This document shows positions 15,495 through 24,411 of a DNA stretch of 64,000 nt, one piece after another (position 1 is the stretch's first letter; the number at the start of each line of letters is the position of its first letter). The notes under the pieces were generated by a model, which worked only from the letters and a program-made list of their open reading frames with translations, did not search any database and had not been told where the DNA came from. Both the position numbers and the translations under genes were made by a program. This DNA is from DAOTXN01 sp034435435 (lineage in GTDB: Bacteria; Chloroflexota; Anaerolineae; S140-20). The DNA lies in contig DAOTXN010000122.1 of assembly GCA_034435435.1 (NCBI GenBank), positions 7,548 through 71,547 of the forward strand. The letters are read 5' to 3'.

Positions 15495-18116
15495 ATGGCG
15501 CGTAGAAAAAAATCAAGCCCGGCTCAAATGGCTTTATTGGAGCTATCGCTCAAGACCGCGCCGTGCGTGCCCGCCATTCGCCGAGAAGTGCGGGATTGGG
15601 TGGACGGCGGCTACAAAGGCGCGACTCCCACGACCAAAACGTTGCTCGGCTACTGGTTTCGCACCGATCATCGCCTGCCAAACGGCGCCAAGTTTCAGTA
15701 TTACTATTTTCAGCGCGAGGCGATAGAGACGCTCATCTATTTGTACGAGGTGGCCCAAAAGCGGCGCCACAAAGACTTGCTCGAAGCCTACGCCCAGGCC
15801 GCCGCTGCCCAGACGGGCGGGCAATTGCGGCTGCTGCAATACGACGACTATCCCCGCTATTGCATCAAAATGGCGACCGGCAGCGGCAAAACCAAGCTCA
15901 TCGCTCTGGCGGTGGCCTGGCAATACTTTAACGCCGTTTTAGAGGACGCCAGCCGTTACGCCAGGACCAGCCTGATTATTGCCCCTAACGTCATCGTGTT
16001 TGAGCGGCTGCGCACCGATTTCGCGGGCGGGCGGGTGTTTCGCGCCGATCCCGTCATCCCGCCGGAGCTAAAGCTCTTTTGGGACGTGGAATTCTATATG
16101 CGTGGGGATAGCGAGCGGGCCAGCTCCGAAGGCGCGCTGTACCTGACCAACGTCCAGCAACTTTACGAGCGCGACGACGCAGCCGGCGCCAACGATGAAC
16201 CGGACATTATGACGGCAGTGCTCGGCCCCAAACCGCCCGCGCAGACCATCCAGGTGGAAAGCTTTGATACGCGCATTCTCGCGCGTGGAGGACCGGTTTT
16301 GGTGGCAAACGACGAGGCCCACCACACGCACGACGAAGAAAACGAGTGGAGCAAGACGGTACGTCGTCTGCACCACGCACTTTCATCCACGCCGCACGGA
16401 GGAGGGACAGAGGGGGGACGCGGCGTCATTCAACTCGACATGTCGGCCACGCCGCGCTATAGCAAAGGCTCGCTTTTTACCTGGACGGTTTTCGACTATC
16501 CGCTCAAACAAGCCATTCTCGACAACGTGATCAAGCGACCGATCAAGGGGGTTGCCAAGGGCATCCGAGAAGTTCCCTCGGACATTGCCAGCGTGCGTTA
16601 TCAGGCTTATCTGACCGCCGGTGTGGAGCGGTGGCGCGAATATCGCGATCAGTTGGCCCCTCTCAAGCGCAAACCGGTTCTGTTTGTGATGATGAACAGC
16701 ACCAAGCAAGCCGACGAGGTGAGCGATTATTTGCGCACCAAGTACCCCGGTGAGTTCGCCGGGGACAAACTGCTCGTGATTCACACTGACAGAGCCGGCG
16801 AAGTTTCCAAGAACGACATCGAAGCTGCACGGCAAGCTTCCCAAGAGATAGACCTGGGTACAAGCCCCATCAACTGCATCGTCAGCGTGCTGATGCTGCG
16901 CGAAGGCTGGGACGTGCAGAGCGTCACGGTCGTGGTCGGATTGCGTCCCTACACGGCCAAGGCCAACATCTTGCCGGAGCAAACCATTGGCCGGGGATTG
17001 CGACTCATGTTCCGAGGCAACCCCGGCGATCCGACTTTCCGCGAGCGGGTAGACGTGATCGGCAACAAAGCCTTTATCGAGTTTGTGGAGCAATTGGAGC
17101 GCGACGAGGACATCGAGTTCGAGACGGTTGATCTGGACAAAGACCGGGTAGTGATTGAAACCATCTTTCCCGATCCAGCAAAAATCGCCTACGACATTGC
17201 CGTGCCTGTGCTCAGCCCCATTCTGACCCGCAAGCGCACACTCAAAGAAGAGATTGACGCGCTGGATGTTTCCAAGTTTCAGACGCCCCGCCTGCCCAAA
17301 AAAGAAGGGGATTCGGCTGCCGAAGAGTTTATCTACGAGGGTTACGACATCATCACGCTGGAAAAGCTGATTGAGCGGGAATATACGCTACCTCAAGTCC
17401 GAACCTCGCAGGAGGTCATTTCTTATTACGCCAAACGCATCGCTGCGGACCTGAAGCTGCCTTCTCAATTCGCCGCTCTCGTTCCCAAGATTAAAGAGTT
17501 TCTACAGACCAAAGCCTTTGGCGAACCGGTTGATCTAGACGACCCGGCGATGGTCAAGGCGATTGCGCATCCTGTGGCCCAACACGTCACGGTCAAGGTA
17601 TTCGTCGCCGCTTTGCGCGAGGCCGTGGTCGAAGAGCAAACACCCGTTCTCGAACAAGCCGGGCGCAAGCTCTCTGCGACCGAAGGTTTTCCCTGGTCTC
17701 GCCCGACGCTGGCGGCTGCCAAGACTGTCTTTAACCTCGTCGCGGCTGACAACGAGTTTGAGAAAGCCTTTGCCCTCTTTCTCGAAAAAGCGCCCGACGT
17801 GCTTTGCTTTGCCAAGCTCCCAGAGCGATTCAATTTTACTATTCCCTACACCGACTCTGCGGCCAATCTGCGCTATTATGAGCCAGACTTTGTCGCGGCC
17901 ACGACGGGCGGTGTGCATCACCTGATCGAGACCAAAGGGCGCGAAGATATTGACGTCAAACACAAAGACCGCGCTGCGCAATTGTGGTGTGAAAACGCCA
18001 CGGTCTTGACCGGCGTCGAGTGGGTTTTTAGAAAGGTTCTTCAAAAGGAATTTGAAAAGCTTCAACCGACCGATTTTGAAGATTTGGTCGCTTTGGATAC
18101 CGTCGTGGTCGGATAG
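15495..18116 (+). CDS. res: Type III restriction endonuclease subunit (Res)
   Basis: 873 residues. It is an ATP-dependent helicase-nuclease that cleaves DNA with Mod. MATGSGKTKL (Walker A, about 126-135), DEAHHTHDEENEW (about 273), SATPR and the motif VI segment QTIGRGLRLM define the SF2 helicase core. The C-terminus has the PD...(D/E)xK nuclease pattern EPDFVA...HLIETKGRE (about 797-817). The start is the ATG with GGAGG about ten bases upstream; an earlier in-frame ATG at 15384 overlaps the transposase gene and lacks a site. Codon use is less GC-biased than in most neighbours, which fits horizontal transfer of the whole system. Confidence 0.9.
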   Translation: MARRKKSSPAQMALLELSLKTAPCVPAIRREVRDWVDGGYKGATPTTKTLLGYWFRTDHRLPNGAKFQYYYFQREAIETLIYLYEVAQKRRHKDLLEAYAQAAAAQTGGQLRLLQYDDYPRYCIKMATGSGKTKLIALAVAWQYFNAVLEDASRYARTSLIIAPNVIVFERLRTDFAGGRVFRADPVIPPELKLFWDVEFYMRGDSERASSEGALYLTNVQQLYERDDAAGANDEPDIMTAVLGPKPPAQTIQVESFDTRILARGGPVLVANDEAHHTHDEENEWSKTVRRLHHALSSTPHGGGTEGGRGVIQLDMSATPRYSKGSLFTWTVFDYPLKQAILDNVIKRPIKGVAKGIREVPSDIASVRYQAYLTAGVERWREYRDQLAPLKRKPVLFVMMNSTKQADEVSDYLRTKYPGEFAGDKLLVIHTDRAGEVSKNDIEAARQASQEIDLGTSPINCIVSVLMLREGWDVQSVTVVVGLRPYTAKANILPEQTIGRGLRLMFRGNPGDPTFRERVDVIGNKAFIEFVEQLERDEDIEFETVDLDKDRVVIETIFPDPAKIAYDIAVPVLSPILTRKRTLKEEIDALDVSKFQTPRLPKKEGDSAAEEFIYEGYDIITLEKLIEREYTLPQVRTSQEVISYYAKRIAADLKLPSQFAALVPKIKEFLQTKAFGEPVDLDDPAMVKAIAHPVAQHVTVKVFVAALREAVVEEQTPVLEQAGRKLSATEGFPWSRPTLAAAKTVFNLVAADNEFEKAFALFLEKAPDVLCFAKLPERFNFTIPYTDSAANLRYYEPDFVAATTGGVHHLIETKGREDIDVKHKDRAAQLWCENATVLTGVEWVFRKVLQKEFEKLQPTDFEDLVALDTVVVG

Positions 18117-18179
18117 GGCAAAATTCTCATCACCTTCCAGAAAGCTCCGAGCTTCCCGGAAGATAGAAAAGAGGTGAGG

Positions 18180-18683
18180 ATGGACGTCAGAGATATTATC
18201 CGGTCGCAATTCGCGGCCGCGCTCGAAATGCTCAAGCAAGCCATCATTCAATGCCCCGCGTCGCTGTGGGATGAGCGGGCCTACAAGAACCCGTTCTGGC
18301 ACATCGCGTACCACGCGCTCTTTTATACCCACCTGTACCTGCAACCCGCCGAACAGGACTTTCAACCGTGGGCCAAGCACCGCGCCGAGTACAACTTTAT
18401 GGGTCGCCTGCCGTGGCCGCCGCACGCAGAGCCAAAGATCGGCGAGCCGTACACGCAGCAGGAGCTGCTTGACTATCACGCGCTGGTTTGCGAGCAAGTG
18501 GAAAAACAGGTCGCTGTTTTGAATCTTGACGCCGCGTCCGGTTTCTATTGGCTGCCCTTTGGCAAGCTGGAGCTCCAATTCTACAGCATTCGACACCTTC
18601 AGCAGCACACGGGCGAGCTGTGTGAACGGCTAGGGGCCAGCGGTGACGTGGAAATCGACTGGGTGGGGATAAAGCACAACTAG
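18180..18683 (+). CDS. DinB-like superfamily protein
   Basis: 167 residues from the ATG at 18180 with a GAGGTG site; a GTG six bases upstream is the alternative. The pattern of conserved His in FWHIAYHALFYTH (about 40-51) and IRHLQQHTGEL near the C-terminus fits the metal-binding four-helix fold of DinB/YfiT-like proteins, some of which are thiol S-transferases. No substrate can be named. The HAD-family gene starts three bases after its stop, so the two are probably cotranscribed. It follows the res gene by 63 bases, where I see no terminator. Confidence 0.75.
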   Translation: MDVRDIIRSQFAAALEMLKQAIIQCPASLWDERAYKNPFWHIAYHALFYTHLYLQPAEQDFQPWAKHRAEYNFMGRLPWPPHAEPKIGEPYTQQELLDYHALVCEQVEKQVAVLNLDAASGFYWLPFGKLELQFYSIRHLQQHTGELCERLGASGDVEIDWVGIKHN

Positions 18684-18686
18684 AAC

Positions 18687-19394
18687 ATGTTCGACTTGAT
18701 CGCCTTTGACGCGGATGATACCCTCTGGCACTCCGAAAGCCTGTACGCCGGGATGCAAGAACGTTTCGCGCAACTGCTGGCCTGCTATCACCCCCCGGCG
18801 TATGTCGCGCAGAAACTCCACCAGACCGAGATGCGCAATCTTCAATACTATGGGTACGGCCTCAAGGGCTTTACGCTGTCGTTGATCGAAACGGCCATCG
18901 AGCTGACCCAGGGGCGCATTTCGGGCGCAGAAATTCTTCAAGTGATTGACCTGGCCAAAGCCGCGCTGACAGCGGAGGTGCAGCTTTTGGACCACGCGCA
19001 GGATACCCTGGCGCAGTTGGCGGATCAATACCCCTTGATGTTGATCACCAAAGGCGATCTGTTCGATCAGGAAGCCAAGCTGGCCCGCTCGGGGCTTGAG
19101 TCATACTTTCAACACGTCGAAATCGTGAGCGAAAAGACGCGCCGCACTTATGCCGCTTTGCTCGCCCGGCGTCAGCTTGTTCCCGCGCGATTTCTGATGG
19201 TCGGCAACTCGTTGCGCTCAGACATCCTGCCGGTGGTGGAACTGGGCGGCCGGGCCGTGCACATTCCTTATCACATCACCTGGGCCCACGAGAGTGTCGT
19301 TCTCGCAGACGCGGATCGAGAAAGATACTTTGAGCTGCAGCATCTGGGGCTTTTGCCGGCGTTGCTCGAAAGGCTGCGCCACGCTCAAGCGTGA
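18687..19394 (+). CDS. HAD-superfamily hydrolase
   Basis: 235 residues. The four HAD motifs are present: FDADDTLW with nucleophile D8 and acid D10, LITKGD, a Lys in SEKTRRTY, and GNSLRSDILPVVELGG. The cap is helical and small (type C1). This is a phosphatase or related phosphotransfer enzyme of the cytosol; the substrate is not predictable. It begins three bases after the DinB-like gene. Confidence 0.88.
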   Translation: MFDLIAFDADDTLWHSESLYAGMQERFAQLLACYHPPAYVAQKLHQTEMRNLQYYGYGLKGFTLSLIETAIELTQGRISGAEILQVIDLAKAALTAEVQLLDHAQDTLAQLADQYPLMLITKGDLFDQEAKLARSGLESYFQHVEIVSEKTRRTYAALLARRQLVPARFLMVGNSLRSDILPVVELGGRAVHIPYHITWAHESVVLADADRERYFELQHLGLLPALLERLRHAQA

Positions 19395-19441
19395 ATTTGG
19401 GCGTGGGCCGTATGGCGCAGGGAGAATCAAAATCGGGTCAA

Positions 19442-19813
19442 ATGTCCAGGTTTCTTTTCACCACCCTTCCTTCCAACGATCTGGGACTGCTCACGCGCTC
19501 TCTGCCGATTGCTGATGAGCTGGCGCAACGCGGGCACGAGGTTCTCTTTTGCAGCCCGGCCGTGGCGCCCAGCACATTGATCGCGGAAGCCGGCTTTCCC
19601 AACCTGCTCCCCAGGCATCCAGTGTACCATCTCATGGCGGCGGAATTGAGCGGACGCGGGCTGTACCGCCTCCTACGGTCGGAACGGCTCAAGCAGGACT
19701 TTGGCAATCTGTTCGGCTTTGCGCGCCAGCTCGTTCGCTGCATCCCCACGAGGTTGGCCCCCGGCGCCTCGGAAATCTGGAGCGTGGACCATCTGGCGGC
19801 TCTGGAATGTTGA
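19442..19813 (+). CDS. Glycosyltransferase (MGT/UGT type), N-terminal part, frameshifted
   Basis: 123 residues from the ATG at 19442 (MSRFLFTTLPSNDLG), the usual beginning of UDP-sugar or macrolide-type GT1 enzymes. SLPIADELAQRGHEVLFCSP is the first Rossmann helix-strand of the acceptor domain. The frame ends at a TGA at 19811-19813, in the middle of the N-terminal domain. The rest continues in the -1 frame from an ATG that overlaps this stop (atgttga). Either a single base is missing (a mutation or an assembly error) or the two halves are made as separate coupled chains. I think a lost base is most likely, because the family is a single chain of about 420-450 residues. Confidence 0.7.
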   Translation: MSRFLFTTLPSNDLGLLTRSLPIADELAQRGHEVLFCSPAVAPSTLIAEAGFPNLLPRHPVYHLMAAELSGRGLYRLLRSERLKQDFGNLFGFARQLVRCIPTRLAPGASEIWSVDHLAALEC

Positions 19814-20796
19814 GCGAGCGTTTCGTGCGCAGCAGTTGCGACGCGTTGCTAGAGCTGATCGTCGCTTCCGGCGCGGATGTGGTGGTGGATTTCTGGAATC
19901 CTTTTGCTTGCGTGGCCGCCCGGATCGCTCAAAAGCCTCTGGCGACGGTCATCCAGGCCGACATGCACCCGCACAGCCGGGGGTTCATGTGGTGGAAAGA
20001 GCCGCCGCCCGACGCGCCCACGCCGGTCCCGGTTTTGAACCGGGTGCTGGCGAAATACGGTCTACCGGCCGTGCGCAAGACCGAGGAACTCTGCGTAGGC
20101 GATTTGACCCTGGTGGTGGGCATGCCGGAAACGGACCCGCTGCCAGAAACGGCCCAGGTGACGTATATCGGCCCGCTGCTGTGGCAAAAGGCGCAGGCCA
20201 GGCTGCCGGACTGGATTGACGACCTGAGCCAAGCCAAGCCGTTGATATGGGTGTATTCGGGCAATCCGCGCTACATGCCCGGCGTCAGCAGTTGGGTCGA
20301 TTCGGCAGTGGTGGTGCACGCCTGTATCGCGGCGCTGGCAGACCGAGACGTGCAGGTCGTTTTGACCACCGGTCATCACGCGCTGCCCAAAGGTGTCTTG
20401 CCCCTGCCGGATAATTTTCGCTACGCGCCCTATCTCCCCGGTCTGGCAATGGCAGCCAGAAGCGATGTGCTGATTCACCACGGGGGCTATGGCTCGTGCC
20501 AAACCGGGCTGTACGCGGGCACACCGGCGGTCATCATTCCGACCTATTCAGAGCGCGAAAGCAACGCCCGGCGCATTGCCGCTGCGGGCGCGGGAGAGTA
20601 TGTGTTGCCGGTGGGCGCTACGGCCAAAAAGCGGCGTGTGCCCGCGGAAGAACTATGGGCCAGAGTCAGGCAGGTCCTTTCCGAGCCGTCCTATGCGACG
20701 AATGCGCGGCGATTGGGCGCGGAATTGCGCGCGTATGGCGGCGCGCCCCAAGCGGCGTCGCTTATCGAGGCGTTCGTCCTGCGCGAACGCTGTTGA
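19807..20796 (+). CDS. Glycosyltransferase (MGT/UGT type), C-terminal part, frameshifted
   Basis: 329 residues from the ATG at 19807, which overlaps the stop of the N-terminal half. It supplies the remainder of the acceptor domain (LIVASGADVVVDFWNPFACVAARIA) and the whole nucleotide-sugar-binding domain, with the GT1 signature region around APYLPGLAMAARSDVLIHHGG and GTPAVIIPTYSERESNARR. The joined length would be about 450 residues, normal for the family. It could glycosylate a lipid or secondary metabolite; the acceptor is unknown. As it stands the enzyme is probably inactive unless the frameshift is a sequencing artefact or is bypassed. Confidence 0.7.
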   Translation: MLSERFVRSSCDALLELIVASGADVVVDFWNPFACVAARIAQKPLATVIQADMHPHSRGFMWWKEPPPDAPTPVPVLNRVLAKYGLPAVRKTEELCVGDLTLVVGMPETDPLPETAQVTYIGPLLWQKAQARLPDWIDDLSQAKPLIWVYSGNPRYMPGVSSWVDSAVVVHACIAALADRDVQVVLTTGHHALPKGVLPLPDNFRYAPYLPGLAMAARSDVLIHHGGYGSCQTGLYAGTPAVIIPTYSERESNARRIAAAGAGEYVLPVGATAKKRRVPAEELWARVRQVLSEPSYATNARRLGAELRAYGGAPQAASLIEAFVLRERC

Positions 20797-20830
20797 GCAC
20801 GTCCGTGCAAAACTTGTAAGGAGAGCGAAG

Positions 20831-21343
20831 ATGCAAGCCCAAACCTATGAGAACTTTCCCGCGCGGATCGTCCTTTTGTCCAACGCCGTTGCGATTTCCC
20901 TCTATGCGCTCGGAGCAGTCATTCTGGAGGGATGGGGAATCTTCTTTTCCATCCTCTATGTGCTGTACTGCCTGGGGATGGAAGTCAACGTGCTCAGAAA
21001 GAGCTGTGTACACTGCGCTTACTACGGCAAGGTGTGTGGCTTGGGAAAAGGCAAGCTGTGCGCCTGGCTGTTCCGCCCAGGCGACCCTGAGAAATTCAGC
21101 GCCAGAACGGTGACCTGGCGCGATGTCGCGCCGGATATGCTGGTCTTGCTTTTCCCGCTCGCGGGCGGGGTTGCGCTGTTGATCAAAAGTTTTTCCTGGC
21201 CGCTCGCGGCGTTGCTGGCGATCCTCGTGAGCCTCTCGCTGGGCGGCAATGCGTTCGTGAGAGGCGCGTTTACCTGTAAACACTGCAAACAACGCGAGCT
21301 GGGGTGTCCGGCGCAACAATTTTTCGGCGGGGGAAAGAATTGA
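20831..21343 (+). CDS. Membrane protein with two cytosolic-type Cys clusters
   Basis: 170 residues from the ATG with AAGGAG eight bases upstream. Two hydrophobic hairpins (about 12-48 and 98-140) flank a loop with CVHCAYYGKVCGLGKGKLC, and the C-terminus has CKHCKQRELGCPAQQF. Seven cysteines in CxxC-like spacing could bind zinc or an Fe-S cluster. I do not recognise the family. It follows the glycosyltransferase by 34 bases in the same direction. Confidence 0.7.
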   Translation: MQAQTYENFPARIVLLSNAVAISLYALGAVILEGWGIFFSILYVLYCLGMEVNVLRKSCVHCAYYGKVCGLGKGKLCAWLFRPGDPEKFSARTVTWRDVAPDMLVLLFPLAGGVALLIKSFSWPLAALLAILVSLSLGGNAFVRGAFTCKHCKQRELGCPAQQFFGGGKN

Positions 21344-21363
21344 TGGGCAATTGTGCGGTTTTT

Positions 21364-22332
21364 TCACACGCGAGTTGAGCCTGGCAACCCGCCTGCGCTG
21401 CGCGCCGACTGCACGGCCCGCACTACCGCCTCGGCCACTGCTTCGGCGGCATACGCGCCGATCAGGTTCACATCAGCCCGCTTGCGCCCGGTAGATAGCG
21501 CGAACAGCGTGTCGCCGTCGAACATGGTGTGGGCCGGGCGCACCGTGCGGGCGATGCCGTCCTGGGCCATCTGCGCCACTTTGTTGGCCTCTTCCTTCGT
21601 CAGGCGGGCGTTGGTCGCCGCCACCCCGATAAGCGTGTTTGAGGCAAACCTGGCGACCATTTTGCCCAGCCTGCCCTTCATCGTCGCCAGCGTGTCGGCG
21701 AATTCCTCAGAATGCGGTTTGCGCGCCCCGGCCAGGATCGCGCCGGTCCGTGGGTCCACTACATCGCCAAACGGATTCACGGCTACCAACGCCCCTACCA
21801 CCAACCCGCCGCCCAACGCGACGCTGGCGCTGCCCAGCCCGGATTTCATGGCCCGACTCGTCCCGAATAGCTTGCCCACCGTCGCCCCCGTTCCTGCGCC
21901 CACGTTCCCCTCGGCCACAGGGCCGTCGCTGGCCGCTTCACACGCGGCGTAACCCATGGCTGCGTCGGGACGGGCTTGCGGATCGCCCAGGTCCAGGTCG
22001 AACAGGATCGCCGCCGGGACAATAGGCACACGCGCCACGCGCGCATCGAAGCCGATCCCGTGCTCTTCCAGGTAACGCATCACGCCGTCGGCGGCGGCCA
22101 GCCCAAAAGCCGAGCCGCCCGCCAGCAACACCGCGTGCACCTCTTGCACCAGGTGCATCGGGCGCAGCAAATCGGTTTCGCGCGTGCCGGGCGCGCCGCC
22201 GCGCTGGTCCACGCCGGCCACCGCTCCCTTTTCGCACAGCACAACCGTACAACCGGTCAGCCCCACCAGATCGGTGGCGTGCCCGACCTTGATTCCAGGC
22301 ACGTCGGTTAGAGTCGCTAATGGTTTTTTCAT
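21364..22332 (-). CDS. P1 family peptidase (DmpA/NylC-like N-terminal nucleophile hydrolase)
   Basis: 322 residues. The opening LTDVPGIKVGHATD, GGAPGTRETDLL and LLAGGSAFGLAAADGVMRYLEE segments are typical of P1 peptidases. The self-cleavage site is the N232-T233 pair in RFASNTLIGVAATNA; Thr becomes the nucleophile, as in the NylC nylon-oligomer hydrolase branch rather than the Ser of DmpA aminopeptidase. Natural substrates are unclear. No good ribosome site precedes the ATG. It is convergent with the Cys-cluster membrane gene, with a 20-base gap. Confidence 0.88.
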   Translation of the reverse strand: MKKPLATLTDVPGIKVGHATDLVGLTGCTVVLCEKGAVAGVDQRGGAPGTRETDLLRPMHLVQEVHAVLLAGGSAFGLAAADGVMRYLEEHGIGFDARVARVPIVPAAILFDLDLGDPQARPDAAMGYAACEAASDGPVAEGNVGAGTGATVGKLFGTSRAMKSGLGSASVALGGGLVVGALVAVNPFGDVVDPRTGAILAGARKPHSEEFADTLATMKGRLGKMVARFASNTLIGVAATNARLTKEEANKVAQMAQDGIARTVRPAHTMFDGDTLFALSTGRKRADVNLIGAYAAEAVAEAVVRAVQSARSAGGLPGSTRV

Positions 22333-22349
22333 TCGCGGAGAAAAATCAC

Positions 22350-22634
22350 TTATGCTGTCATAGCCGAGACGAGCATAGGAGCAGACTCGACTTTGGAAAA
22401 GGGAAGAATCAAAATTTCGGCCTCCAGGTCGCGTAATGGTTTCAATACGTCAACAAGCTGGTCTGTCACGCTACCTGTTGCAAACGGTTCATGGCAACTG
22501 GAACAGACCTCGGCCGGAATATCTTTGATGACCACCACGGTGTTAGGAAAAAGAAAGGGCACGGTTGCTTGCCCGACTCGTAATCGTCCACCGCACAGGG
22601 GACAACGGTTATATCTTGCGTGTTCGCCAGTCAT
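22350..22634 (-). CDS. YgiT-type zinc-finger protein, probable antitoxin
   Basis: 94 residues. C11-x2-C14 and C44-x2-C47 form the YgiT/MqsA-type zinc finger (CPLCGGRL ... EVCSSCHEPF). A short helical C-terminus follows, without the HTH seen in full MqsA. It overlaps the DUF4258 gene by 26 bases, the standard order for DUF4258/YgiT-type toxin-antitoxin pairs. It probably neutralises the neighbour and may bind the shared promoter. Confidence 0.85.
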   Translation of the reverse strand: MTGEHARYNRCPLCGGRLRVGQATVPFLFPNTVVVIKDIPAEVCSSCHEPFATGSVTDQLVDVLKPLRDLEAEILILPFSKVESAPMLVSAMTA

Positions 22635-22959
22635 CTGTCCATTCCTCTGAAGATGGTTTATACACCGTTACAATAAACAATCGGTCATTGGTTTCATCTA
22701 TGGCTACTACAGCATGAAGCAGGTCGCCGGTTGTTAATTGGCCCATCACAAGACAATCTGGGAGGGGGCGATGTATAGCTGGATAGTCCTCGATGACCTC
22801 GCAGCCTGCAAGCGCCGCTTCCACTTCCTCACGACTCCAGTTTTCGTTTACCAGCTCTGCAATGCCGTGACGAGACCAACGTATCTTGGAGCCTTCCGGT
22901 TCTAATCGGTTTTGACGCGCAACTCGACGGATCAAGTATTCCTTTTCGTCTGCGGTCAT
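22609..22959 (-). CDS. DUF4258 protein, probable toxin
   Basis: 116 residues. SKIRWSRHGIAELVNENWSREEVEAAL and RLFIVTVYKPSSEEWTDDWRTRK are typical of DUF4258. The fold resembles RelE-like/BECR nucleases, so RNA cleavage is a reasonable but untested idea. The gene is first in a two-gene unit with the YgiT-type protein, with GGAG upstream of its ATG. The pair sits between the P1 peptidase gene and coaBC on the same strand. Confidence 0.8.
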   Translation of the reverse strand: MTADEKEYLIRRVARQNRLEPEGSKIRWSRHGIAELVNENWSREEVEAALAGCEVIEDYPAIHRPLPDCLVMGQLTTGDLLHAVVAIDETNDRLFIVTVYKPSSEEWTDDWRTRKI

Positions 22960-22986
22960 CGTATCTCCATTGTAACATGACCTGTT

Positions 22987-24231
22987 TCACGCGCAACCGC
23001 TTCGCTCTAACAGAGTAACAACTCGCTCCACCACCGCCTCGGCCACGGCCGACTTGGACATCAGCGGCAGCGACTCGACGCCCCCCTCCCGTCCGATCAG
23101 CAGCACCCGGTTCGTCTCGCCCGCAAACCCGGCGTCGGGCGCGGCGATGTCGTTAGCGACGATCAGGTCCAGGTTTTTGGCCGCCAGCTTGGCCTGGGCG
23201 TTCTCGAGCAAATCTTGCGATTCGGCGGCAAAACCGACCACAGTTCGAGGGTATCCCGTATCGGCGCGTTGGGCAGCGACGGCGGTCAAAATATCGGGCG
23301 TGCGGGTCAGCGTCAGCGTCAAATCGCCCAGACCTTTTTTGATCTTGTGAGCGGCGACCGCGCCCGGCGTATAGTCGGCCACCGCTGCGGACATGAGCAG
23401 CAGGTCGGCGTTTTCACAAGCGGCCAGCGTCGCATCGCACATCTCTTGAGCCAAAGTCACGTCTACCCGTTCTGCGCCGACCGGCGTCGGCAATCCAACC
23501 GGACCGGCGACGAGCGTGACGCCGGCCCCTCGGTCCAGCGCGGCCTGGGCCAACGCGAAACCCTGTTTCCCCGACGACGGATTGCTCAGAAAGCGCACCG
23601 GGTCGATGAACTCACGGGTCGGCCCGGCGGTGACGACGACCCGCCGACCCGCCAGCGGCCCGTTCAGCCCCAACACACGCCGCACGTGGCCCAGCAGCTC
23701 GTCCGGCTCGATCAGCCGCCCCTCACCCTCCAGGCCCGACGCCATCCGCCCGCGCGCCGGTCCTGCGAAATGCACGCCCCGCGCCCGCAGCGTGGCGACG
23801 TTGGCCTGGGTAGCGGGATGGGCGTACATACCGATGTCCATCGCCGGGGCCGCCAACACCGGGCAGCGCGCGGCCAGCGCCAGCGTCGAGAGCAGATTGT
23901 CGGCCAGGCCGTGGGCCAGCTTGGCCAGCGTGTTGGCCGTGGCCGGGGCGATCACGAGCAGGTCGGCGTCGTGCGCCAGTCCCACGTGGGCGATGTGCGT
24001 CGAAAGCCCGGCGGTCGGGGCCTGCCACAAATCGGCGTACACCGGGCGTCCGGTGAGCGATTGAAAAGTGAGCGGGGTCACAAAGCGCGTGGCGGCCTCG
24101 GTCAACACCACGTCCACCTGCGCGCCGGCCTGGGTCAGGTGGCTGGCCAGCGTGCAGACCTTGTAGGCGGCGATGCCGCCCGTGACGCCGAGCAGGATGC
24201 GTTTGTCACACAGCAGAGAAATAGGCTCCAT
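22987..24231 (-). CDS. coaBC: Bifunctional phosphopantothenoylcysteine decarboxylase/phosphopantothenate-cysteine ligase
   Basis: 414 residues, the usual length. It makes 4'-phosphopantetheine for coenzyme A: the C-terminal CoaB half joins phosphopantothenate to cysteine, and the N-terminal flavin-dependent CoaC half decarboxylates the product. CoaC features are LLGVTGGIAAYK, PATANTLAKLAHGLADNLL and PAMDIGMYAHPATQ; CoaB features are VVVTAGPTREFIDPVRFLSNPSSGKQG, AAVADYTP and LIVANDI. The usual PxMNxxMW motif reads PAMDIGMY, with Asp for Asn at an active-site position. The start at 24231 was chosen over an upstream ATG because the protein then begins just before the first strand. Confidence 0.93.
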   Translation of the reverse strand: MEPISLLCDKRILLGVTGGIAAYKVCTLASHLTQAGAQVDVVLTEAATRFVTPLTFQSLTGRPVYADLWQAPTAGLSTHIAHVGLAHDADLLVIAPATANTLAKLAHGLADNLLSTLALAARCPVLAAPAMDIGMYAHPATQANVATLRARGVHFAGPARGRMASGLEGEGRLIEPDELLGHVRRVLGLNGPLAGRRVVVTAGPTREFIDPVRFLSNPSSGKQGFALAQAALDRGAGVTLVAGPVGLPTPVGAERVDVTLAQEMCDATLAACENADLLLMSAAVADYTPGAVAAHKIKKGLGDLTLTLTRTPDILTAVAAQRADTGYPRTVVGFAAESQDLLENAQAKLAAKNLDLIVANDIAAPDAGFAGETNRVLLIGREGGVESLPLMSKSAVAEAVVERVVTLLERSGCA

Positions 24232-24348
24232 TTTCCATCGTGTCCCGGATTCTTTGTAGTTAAGCAAACTTTTGGATATGATCGCCGAGCACCGGCAGTC
24301 CAATTATATCAGAGAATGGCGCGAGAAGGAATGAGAACCAAGTGAGAA

Positions 24349-24377
24349 TTGACCCATCGAGCGGCCCGGCGTATAAT
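24349..24377 (+). promoter_or_regulatory. Near-consensus sigma-70-type promoter
   Basis: ttgacc (24349-24354), a 17-base spacer and tataat (24372-24377). The transcript would start near 24384, about 28 bases before the GTG of the DUF456 gene. It faces away from coaBC and probably serves the DUF456-GT39 pair. Confidence 0.75.
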
Positions 24378-24411
24378 CAGAGCTTGACATTCGACGAGAA
24401 GGGGTTGAAGC

